A stretch of 9,823 nt of DNA from Bacillota bacterium (GTDB lineage: Bacteria > Bacillota > Clostridia > Christensenellales > CAG-138). The notes beneath the pieces were generated by a model, which had not been told where the DNA came from, did no database searches, and saw only the letters and a program-made list of their open reading frames with translations. Position 1 is the stretch's first letter; each line of letters opens with the position of its first letter. The stretch lies in the NCBI GenBank assembly GCA_016288175.1, contig JAEEYN010000039.1, positions 1 to 9,823 on the forward strand. The letters are read 5' to 3'. The translations under genes and the position numbers were made by a program. Shown one piece after another: positions 1 to 4,797 of this stretch.

Positions 1-243
1 GTTGATAGCGGAAAAGCGCACGATCCTCCCAAGGTAGGCGAAAAGATAGCCGTAGGGCCTGTTCGGCGGGATGCGGTTCCAGGCTTCGAGATACGCGTCG
101 TTGACGCATTCCTCCGCAATGCCGGGGTCGCCCGTCACGCCGAGAGCGATGCGCCGCAGACGCTCGCCGTATTCCGCACTGACCCTGCTGACCGCATCTT
201 CACTGCGTTCAAGAAAAAGATCAATGATTTCCCGATCGTTCAA
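1..243 (-). CDS. Sigma-70 family RNA polymerase sigma factor, N-terminal part (runs off left edge)
   Basis: This is the first 81 residues of a sigma-70 family (ECF-like) factor, which would direct RNA polymerase core to a subset of promoters. The visible protein starts LNDREIIDLFLERSEDAVSR and continues through a YGERLRRIA segment, the AEECVNDAYLEAWNRIPP stretch typical of region 2 in Clostridia sigma factors, and LFAYLGRIVRFSAIN; region 4 lies outside the window. I chose a TTG start at 243 because an AAGGAGG site (259-253) sits 9 nt upstream, an in-frame TAA lies just before that site, and no ATG or GTG comes between. The gene has its own promoter and follows the terminator of the gene before it, so it is a separate unit. 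Any anti-sigma partner would be off the edge. Family is confident; the target regulon cannot be read. Confidence 0.85.
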   Translation of the reverse strand, partial: MNDREIIDLFLERSEDAVSRVSAEYGERLRRIALGVTGDPGIAEECVNDAYLEAWNRIPPNRPYGYLFAYLGRIVRFSAIN

Positions 244-252
244 GGAAGCTTT

Positions 253-259
253 CCTCCTT
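253..259 (-). promoter_or_regulatory. Ribosome binding site deciding the TTG start of the sigma factor
   Basis: On the minus strand this reads AAGGAGG, a full match to the anti-SD consensus, 9 nt before the TTG at 243. No other start codon lies between the upstream in-frame stop and this TTG, so the site fixes a non-ATG start. Confidence 0.8.
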
Positions 260-335
260 CGTTTTTAAAGGCCTTCACCCTCTATATCAGATTTCGACGG
301 GGGATGGTAACGCTTTTGCATAAAAACCTGCGTAC

Positions 336-365
336 ATAATAATGAGCCTCCGCGCCTGCTGTCAA
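336..365 (-). promoter_or_regulatory. Sigma-A type promoter for the sigma factor gene
   Basis: The minus strand shows a perfect -35 TTGACA (365-360), an 18-nt spacer and a -10 TATTAT (341-336), giving a leader of roughly 85 nt before the TTG start. It lies just downstream of the terminator of the preceding operon, as expected for an independent unit. A housekeeping promoter rather than an ECF-type one argues against simple autoregulation from this site. Confidence 0.65.
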
Positions 366-383
366 ATGCTCGGACTGAATATG

Positions 384-409
384 AAAAAGTCCCGGCAGAG
401 CGGGACTTT
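384..409 (-). terminator. Rho-independent terminator of the YwaF-like gene/operon
   Basis: On the minus strand AAAGTCCCG (409-401) pairs with CGGGACTTT (394-386), a 9-bp perfect stem with the loop CTCTGC, and the T-tract continues to 384. It begins 18 nt after the stop codon at 428 and closes the DUF2508–bofA–deaminase–YwaF cluster. Confidence 0.85.
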
Positions 410-427
410 GGAATGCTTAACGTGACG

Positions 428-1252
428 TTACTCGGGGCGGGCGTCGGCGTGCCGCGTGAATAAAGCGCGAACGAGCTTATAGATCCCGATGATGATCGCC
501 GCCAGCGGAAGATGCGTCACAAGCATAATGATCGTATAAACGAAGCGCAGACCTTTTGCGGCGAGCTGCCCGGAGAGATCCTGATAGATCGGAACGCCGC
601 CGCCGCTGTAAAGCAGCATATAATCCGCGCCGATCTTCAGCGAATCGTTGAAAACATAGTTGACGGGGACGGCGATCACGGCGAGCAGCAGGATCGGGAT
701 AAACGAGCGTAAAACATCCCGCCATTCGAGCTCTTTATAACCGGTGACGAGCAGGAATACGCCGACCGCGAACATCGAAGCATGGAAGAAGAGAGAATAG
801 AACGCACCGAAAGTCCAGAACGGATAGAAATTGAGTCCGTTGCAGTACACTACGCCGACCGCGCCGTATAAGAGCCCTACGGTCGTGATGAAAGAAAGCG
901 CATACTCCTTCGCTTTGCCCTTGCACCAGGCGGCAGCAAGCAAAGTATAAATGAACAGCGAGCAGGTATAAAGCGGAAGAAGACCGCCCCAGTTGAAGCC
1001 CGCGCCGGTAGTGATATCGTAATAACTTTCCCAGCAGATCTTCGAGACTTCGTGGATGACCATCCAGATCGAGAAGATCTTCAGAAAGATATCAATCTTT
1101 TCGCGCTTCGTTTTTCGCAGAAGATAAGATATGACAAATGCGAGAACGTAGACGAGCCCGATAAAGATCAGATGCTCCGTACAGAACAGATCAGATTTGA
1201 AATCAGTGATATTGTGCTTATAATCGAAGAAATTGTAAAAAACGTTATTCAT
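428..1252 (-). CDS. YwaF/TMEM164-like seven-helix integral membrane protein
   Basis: A 274-residue polytopic membrane protein of the YwaF (TMEM164-like) family; no bacterial function is established to my knowledge. About seven hydrophobic segments are visible, near residues 27-46, 55-74, 92-110, 118-136, 147-169, 184-200 and 237-262. The family signature LLPLYTCSLFIY lies at 91-102 with Cys97 inside a helix, and FFHAS with His157 in a later helix. The mammalian relative TMEM164 is described as a cysteine-dependent acyltransferase, so C97 and H157 could be functional, but that is inference. The ATG at 1252 has an AAGG site 7 nt upstream. It starts 16 nt after the deaminase stop, so it is probably co-transcribed, and a terminator follows. 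Family assignment is good; role unknown. Confidence 0.8.
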   Translation of the reverse strand: MNNVFYNFFDYKHNITDFKSDLFCTEHLIFIGLVYVLAFVISYLLRKTKREKIDIFLKIFSIWMVIHEVSKICWESYYDITTGAGFNWGGLLPLYTCSLFIYTLLAAAWCKGKAKEYALSFITTVGLLYGAVGVVYCNGLNFYPFWTFGAFYSLFFHASMFAVGVFLLVTGYKELEWRDVLRSFIPILLLAVIAVPVNYVFNDSLKIGADYMLLYSGGGVPIYQDLSGQLAAKGLRFVYTIIMLVTHLPLAAIIIGIYKLVRALFTRHADARPE

Positions 1253-1268
1253 AGTAATACCTTATACC

Positions 1269-2591
1269 CTACCTTCCAAGTACTATCGGGACCGCGATCG
1301 ATTTGACTTCCGCGATCGCTTTTTCAACATCGACAGTCGTCCATTCGCCGTTTTCATAAAGGATCTTTCCCTGAACGACGGTCAGGCAGACGTCGCTCCC
1401 CTTGGCCGCATACACCGCGGCGGCAATGGGATCATAGAGCGGCTGCATGCGCGGCTTGTTGATATCGAGCATGATGAGGTCCGCGTCGAAGCCTTCTTTA
1501 AGCTGCCCGATCTCGTTTTCGCGTCCCTGCGCCTTCGCGCCGTTGACTGTTGCCATTTTGAGCGCTTCGTAAGCGGGGATGGCGGTCGGGTCGAGGCTTG
1601 TACCCTTCGCGAGGAGCGCGGCGAGCTTGATCTCTTCGAAAAGGTCATGGTCGTTATTGGAAGCGCAGCCGTCGGTTCCGAGGGCGATATTGACGCCGAG
1701 TTCCGCCATGCGTCGGATGTTCGCGATCCCGCTTGCAAGCTTGAGGTTCGAAACTGGGCAGTGTACGGCGGTGACCTTCTTTTCCGCAAGGATGCGAATA
1801 TCGTTTTCCGTCAGATGGACGCAGTGCGCCGCGCTGACGGGCGTATCGAAAATGCCGTGTTCGCTGAAAACTTCGACGGGCGTCTTTCCGCCGTGCCGCG
1901 CTTTGCATTCATCCGCTTCCTTCACAGTTTCGCAAAGGTGGATATGCGTCACGAGTCCGTTTTCGGCGGCCGCGGCATGCACTCTTTCCCAAACCCAGGG
2001 CGGGGAAGTGTATTCGGCGTGGATCGAAGCGTCGGCGCGGATGCGCCCGCTGCCGGCGAGATGATGATCCCTCAAAAGGGCGGCAAGCTCTTTCGTTGAA
2101 CGGTCGGCCTCGATATCGAAATTCTCCGAAAGGGCGATGATCCCGTTCGAAAGGTTGGCACGGATCCCGCTTTTAAGAATGATCCCGGCCGCCGCTGGCT
2201 GGTTCGAATACATATCGGAAAAGGAAGTCGTTCCGGAAGCGAGCATCTCGGCAATGCCGAGGCGGACGCCTGCGAGCACAGCTTCGCGCGTAAGCCTTCC
2301 TTCAACGGGAAAGATCTTGTTGAAAAGCCATTCGTCGAGCCTGTAATCATCCGCGTAGCCGCGCATCACACACATTGCTGCGTGGGCGTGGGCGTTGATA
2401 AGGCCGGGCATGACGATATTGCCTTTTGCGTTGATCGTTCGCTTTGCGCCTTCCTGTGCATGCTCCGCGGGTACCGCTTCGGAAACAAAAGCGAGCTTTC
2501 CGCCCACAATGCCGACACAGCCGCCGCGGATGACGGGGCGGCGCTCGTCCATGGTAATAATGTTCGCGTTTTTAATGATAAGATCGAGCAT
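1269..2591 (-). CDS. mtaD: Amidohydrolase: SAH/MTA/5'-deoxyadenosine deaminase (MtaD/DadD family)
   Basis: A 440-residue metal-dependent amidohydrolase of the TRZ/ATZ/MtaD group, predicted to deaminate the adenine of S-adenosylhomocysteine, methylthioadenosine or 5'-deoxyadenosine to the inosine analogue. The metal and catalytic pattern is complete: NAHAH with H68 and H70, SIHAEYT with H191, THIHLCE with H218 and E221, AAHCVH with H256, and GTDG with D307, followed by SNN. MRGYADD and DEWL after the first motif are typical of this subfamily. Length is normal. I chose the ATG at 2591, giving MLDLIIKNANIITMD, over an upstream TTG at 2627, because the ATG gives the standard family N-terminus. 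It lies one base after the bofA stop (TGA-T-ATG) with no clear SD of its own, which suggests translational coupling. Substrate is uncertain: guanine or other aminohydrolase activity cannot be excluded. A homocysteine-releasing hydrolase is encoded 0.7 kb away. Confidence 0.88.
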   Translation of the reverse strand: MLDLIIKNANIITMDERRPVIRGGCVGIVGGKLAFVSEAVPAEHAQEGAKRTINAKGNIVMPGLINAHAHAAMCVMRGYADDYRLDEWLFNKIFPVEGRLTREAVLAGVRLGIAEMLASGTTSFSDMYSNQPAAAGIILKSGIRANLSNGIIALSENFDIEADRSTKELAALLRDHHLAGSGRIRADASIHAEYTSPPWVWERVHAAAAENGLVTHIHLCETVKEADECKARHGGKTPVEVFSEHGIFDTPVSAAHCVHLTENDIRILAEKKVTAVHCPVSNLKLASGIANIRRMAELGVNIALGTDGCASNNDHDLFEEIKLAALLAKGTSLDPTAIPAYEALKMATVNGAKAQGRENEIGQLKEGFDADLIMLDINKPRMQPLYDPIAAAVYAAKGSDVCLTVVQGKILYENGEWTTVDVEKAIAEVKSIAVPIVLGR

Positions 2592-2592
2592 A

Positions 2593-2928
2593 TCAAATCG
2601 AGAAGAAGCGGATAATGAGGAGCACAATGACGCCGGGAACGCCGAATACGCCGGTCACGGACGCTGTAAGCCAGTTTATCGGCAGCGTCAGCGCGTCGTA
2701 ATGGAACACGCCGCCCACAACAAGGTTGGAAAGATACAGCAGCGCCGCACCGATCAGCGAGTTGATCAGAAATTTAACAAAAATACTGATCCCGATGTGG
2801 AAAAGCTTTAAGATCAGGAAGACAAGAAGAATGATCGCGGCGATGATCAGAACGCCGAGACCGATGTGAATACTCGGGATAGTGATGTTCCCAATCGTGA
2901 ATTCGGGGATGTCTAAACCTGGGGGCAT
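2593..2928 (-). CDS. bofA: Pro-sigma-K processing inhibitor BofA family membrane protein
   Basis: A 111-residue membrane protein of the BofA family. In Bacillus, BofA holds the SpoIVFB protease inactive in the forespore outer membrane until pro-sigma-K is to be cut. Visible here are a first hydrophobic segment (about 22-43), a second (about 46-72, with NSLIGAALLYLSNLVVGG), and the family C-terminus around residues 83-103 (LPINWLTASVTGVFGVPGV). The N-terminus is longer and more hydrophobic than B. subtilis BofA as I recall it. I chose the ATG at 2928 because AAGGAGG (2942-2936) sits 7 nt upstream; an ATG seven codons earlier would bury that site. It follows the DUF2508 gene by 17 nt, the same order as yaaL–bofA in Bacillus. 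BofA-family genes also occur in non-sporulating Clostridia, so spore formation is not proven. Confidence 0.85.
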   Translation of the reverse strand: MPPGLDIPEFTIGNITIPSIHIGLGVLIIAAIILLVFLILKLFHIGISIFVKFLINSLIGAALLYLSNLVVGGVFHYDALTLPINWLTASVTGVFGVPGVIVLLIIRFFSI

Positions 2929-2935
2929 GTTCGTT

Positions 2936-2942
2936 CCTCCTT
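2936..2942 (-). promoter_or_regulatory. Ribosome binding site deciding the bofA start
   Basis: Minus strand AAGGAGG, 7 nt before the ATG at 2928. It overlaps the codons that would follow the alternative ATG at 2949, so the downstream start is preferred. Confidence 0.85.
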
Positions 2943-2945
2943 GGA

Positions 2946-3122
2946 TCATGTTGCCCGCTTGCGTTCCCTGTTCAGAAGGCAGATATACCGCCGCTTTGCA
3001 GCCTCCGCTTCAAGCGCCGTGAACGCGGCTTCATCCTTTTCGGCAAGGTCGAAGCGCTTCAGCGCGTTTTTCCAGCGAAACAGCGCAACGGCAACTTCAT
3101 CGGGCATTTCTCTTTTTTTCAT
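2946..3122 (-). CDS. DUF2508 family small protein (YaaL-like)
   Basis: A 58-residue charged, probably helical protein with no membrane segment. It begins MKKREMPDEVAVALFRW, has the W/F-rich stretch FRWKNALKRFDLAE, and ends with AAKRRYICLLNRERKRAT, resembling the tail ((A)xxRYxYLLxxA) of DUF2508/YaaL proteins. Its place directly before bofA matches the conserved yaaL–bofA order and is the main support. The ATG at 3122 has a weak GGTGG site about 6 nt upstream. The frame stays open upstream to 3260, but that part crosses the hydrolase terminator and looks non-coding. I see no strong promoter in 3123-3211, only a weak -35/-10-like pair (TTTTCC, 17 nt, TAAATA). Function unknown. Confidence 0.7.
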   Translation of the reverse strand: MKKREMPDEVAVALFRWKNALKRFDLAEKDEAAFTALEAEAAKRRYICLLNRERKRAT

Positions 3123-3211
3123 TTTACACCACCACCGTGCTTTTTTCAAGCGCCGTGAGAAAAATCGGACGCCTCTATTTAGATTATTGCTCGCGGGAGG
3201 AAAATAACACG

Positions 3212-3242
3212 CGAAATAAAGAATCCCGCCCGAAAGCGGGAT
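3212..3242 (-). terminator. Rho-independent terminator of the hydrolase gene
   Basis: Minus strand ATCCCGC (3242-3236) pairs with GCGGGAT (3229-3223) around the loop TTTCGG, followed by the T-rich TTCTTTATTTC. It starts 14 nt after the stop at 3257. The 7-bp GC-rich stem is convincing, but the T-tract is interrupted, so some readthrough into the DUF2508 cluster is possible. Confidence 0.75.
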
Positions 3243-3256
3243 GATAAAGGCTGTTG

Positions 3257-4495
3257 TCACTTGCCGTTCAGGTAATCTTCCTGTTCCCTTGTAAGCTTAT
3301 CGAGGCCGAGTCCCATCGCGCGGAGCTTCATCATGATGATCTCGTCATCGATCTCCTTCGGAACATTGTAAAGCCCGGGTTTAATGCCGCGGCCGTAAAG
3401 GGCAAGATATCTTGCGGAAAGCGCCTGGATCGCGAAGGAAAGATCCATGATCTCCGCCGGGTGGCCGTTGCCGGCGACGATGTTGACGAGCCGTCCGTCC
3501 GCAAGCAGGTTGAGGATCCTTCCGTCCGGCATGCGGTAGCCGGTGATGAAAGGTTTGCGTTCGCTGATCTCGACAGCCATCTCCTCAAGATCGGTTTTGC
3601 TGACCTCAACATCGAAATGTCCTGCGTTTGCGAGCATCGCATTGTTCTTCATCTTTTCGAAATGTCTCTTTGTAATGACGTCCCTGCAGCCTGTCGCCGT
3701 AACGAAGATATCCCCAAGCGGCGCGGCGTCATCCATCTTCATAACGCGGAAGCCGTCCATCGCCGCTTCAAGCGCGCGGAAGGGGTTGACCTCAGTTACG
3801 ATAACATTGGCGCCGAGGCCTTTTGCGCGCATTGCGATGCCGCTCGAGCAGAAACCGTAGCCAGCGACGACAATCGTGCGGCCTGCGATCATGTTATTCG
3901 TCGAATACATGATGCCGTCCCAAACGCTTTGACCCGTGCCGTGGCGGTTATCGAAAAGGTGCTTGCAGTCAGCATCGTTGACGGCGAGCATCGGGAAGGG
4001 CAGGGAACCGTCCTTCACCCTTGCGCGGAGACGGTGGATGCCGGTTGTGGTCTCCTCGCAGCCGCCGATGACGCAGTCGGCATACTCGGGATGCTTATCC
4101 GTCAGCATCGAGACGAATTCTCCGCCGTCGTCAATCAGGATATGCGGATGGAACTCAACGGTCCTGCGGATATGTTCCTCGTATTCCTCGGGCGTCGCTC
4201 CGAAGAAGGCATGAACATCCATCCCTTCCTCCGCAAGCGCGGCGCAGATATCGTCCTTCGTTGAAAGGGGATTGCTTCCGGTGATCGAAACCTCCGCTCC
4301 GCCGTCGCGCAGAATAAGGCCGAGGTACGCGGTTTTTGCTTCAAGATGGACGCAGACCGAAACGCGCAGGCCGGCGAACGGCTTTTCAATAAGAAAGCGC
4401 TCGCGCAGCTCCGAAAGAACGGGCATAAAATCCTTTACCCATTCGATGCGCTTGCGCCCGAGGGGGGCAAGAGAAATATCACGAATCGTGCTCAT
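3257..4495 (-). CDS. ahcY: Adenosylhomocysteinase family, short type; possible S-inosylhomocysteine hydrolase
   Basis: A 412-residue NAD-dependent hydrolase that releases homocysteine from S-adenosyl- or S-inosylhomocysteine in SAM recycling. Residues in order: VHLEAKT (50-55) at the N-terminal substrate site; IDDGGE (D123); GCEETTTG (E148, T149); VNDADCK (K178) with D182 and N183; a Rossmann loop AGYGFCSSG (G212, G214, G219) with the acidic E235 ending the next strand; AGHFDVE (H293); and AGNGHP (H345). All main catalytic positions of the family are present. The C-terminus stops at EQEDYLNGK without the KPDHYRY tail of the human enzyme, and total length fits the archaeal/Thermotoga-like short class. 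I chose the ATG at 4495 because GGAGG lies 5 nt upstream; the frame is open further to 4546, but that part does not look like the family N-terminus. The gene has its own promoter and terminator. Which nucleoside it prefers is open. Confidence 0.92.
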   Translation of the reverse strand: MSTIRDISLAPLGRKRIEWVKDFMPVLSELRERFLIEKPFAGLRVSVCVHLEAKTAYLGLILRDGGAEVSITGSNPLSTKDDICAALAEEGMDVHAFFGATPEEYEEHIRRTVEFHPHILIDDGGEFVSMLTDKHPEYADCVIGGCEETTTGIHRLRARVKDGSLPFPMLAVNDADCKHLFDNRHGTGQSVWDGIMYSTNNMIAGRTIVVAGYGFCSSGIAMRAKGLGANVIVTEVNPFRALEAAMDGFRVMKMDDAAPLGDIFVTATGCRDVITKRHFEKMKNNAMLANAGHFDVEVSKTDLEEMAVEISERKPFITGYRMPDGRILNLLADGRLVNIVAGNGHPAEIMDLSFAIQALSARYLALYGRGIKPGLYNVPKEIDDEIIMMKLRAMGLGLDKLTREQEDYLNGK

Positions 4496-4500
4496 GAAAA

Positions 4501-4505
4501 CCTCC
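4501..4505 (-). promoter_or_regulatory. Ribosome binding site deciding the hydrolase start
   Basis: Minus strand GGAGG, 5 nt before the ATG at 4495. It rules out in-frame ATGs further upstream at 4516 and 4546, which have no comparable site. Confidence 0.8.
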
Positions 4506-4582
4506 GGGTCCGACATGCGGCGAAAAGCGCAGGCGGAACAAATCATAGAATCGGCGCCGGAAGAATACCGGACAGCGTATGC

Positions 4583-4611
4583 ATTTTATCATACCGGCCG
4601 AATGTTTTCAA
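4583..4611 (-). promoter_or_regulatory. Sigma-A type promoter for the hydrolase gene
   Basis: On the minus strand -35 TTGAAA (4611-4606), a 17-nt spacer and -10 TAAAAT (4588-4583). Transcription would begin near 4576, leaving a leader of about 80 nt before the ATG at 4495. I see no recognisable riboswitch in that leader; it has a few short GC-rich repeats but no clear terminator. Confidence 0.75.
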
Positions 4612-4645
4612 GGCCGCCATCGGAAGGAAAAAACAATTGCGTTAT

Positions 4646-4665
4646 TTTTCGCAAAAAGGCGAAAA
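4646..4665. repeat. 7-bp inverted repeat between the divergent promoters
   Basis: TTTTCGC (4646-4652) and GCGAAAA (4659-4665) are perfect inverted arms separated by AAAAAG. The repeat lies 35 nt upstream of the hydrolase -35 and 5 nt upstream of the plus-strand -35, with no T-tract after it, so it is not a good terminator. It could be an operator or an AT-rich UP-like element. The rest of the 302-nt gene-free stretch 4496-4797 holds the two promoters, the two leaders and nothing else I can recognise. Confidence 0.4.
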
Positions 4666-4670
4666 TGGGG

Positions 4671-4700
4671 TTGTAAACATACCCTTGAAATTGGTATAAT
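4671..4700 (+). promoter_or_regulatory. Promoter with extended -10 for the zinc-ribbon membrane protein gene
   Basis: -35 TTGTAA (4671-4676), 18-nt spacer, and a perfect -10 TATAAT (4695-4700) preceded by TGG, making an extended -10. Transcription would start near 4707, with a leader of about 90 nt to the ATG at 4798. Confidence 0.75.
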
Positions 4701-4714
4701 AACTGTGTATGCAG

Positions 4715-4757
4715 GGCAGTGCGCAAAGGCCTCTTTTTTCGGAGGAAAGCCGCTGCC
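4715..4757 (+). other. Possible hairpin in the 5' leader of the zinc-ribbon gene
   Basis: GGCAGTG (4715-4721) can pair with CGCTGCC (4751-4757) with one G-U pair, and inside it CCTC (4730-4733) with GAGG (4742-4745). The inner stem covers a GGAGG that has no start codon after it. No family is recognised; this may be chance. Confidence 0.25.
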
Positions 4758-4785
4758 GGGCTGATTATCTACAGATGGAATGATC

Positions 4786-4790
4786 GGAGG
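4786..4790 (+). promoter_or_regulatory. Ribosome binding site deciding the zinc-ribbon protein start
   Basis: GGAGG, 7 nt before the ATG at 4798. An in-frame ATG at 4780 lies upstream of this site and would translate through it, so the later ATG, which gives the family-like MKCQNCGHDN, is preferred. Confidence 0.85.
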
Positions 4791-4797
4791 AATAAAA

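Noticed and set aside
1579..2099. Two overlapping plus-strand open frames of 150-161 codons
   Set aside because: Both are antisense to the deaminase, whose metal-binding motifs are complete.
2592..2627. Longer deaminase N-terminus from a TTG at 2627
   Set aside because: It adds 12 residues unlike the family N-terminus and overlaps bofA; the ATG at 2591 gives the standard start.
2595..3122. Claim that the organism forms spores, based on the BofA-family gene
   Set aside because: BofA-family proteins also occur in Clostridia not known to sporulate, and no other sporulation gene is in the window.
3254..4264. Long plus-strand open frame of 336 codons
   Set aside because: It lies wholly antisense to the well-conserved hydrolase gene, has no recognisable domain, and reflects the codon bias of the real gene.
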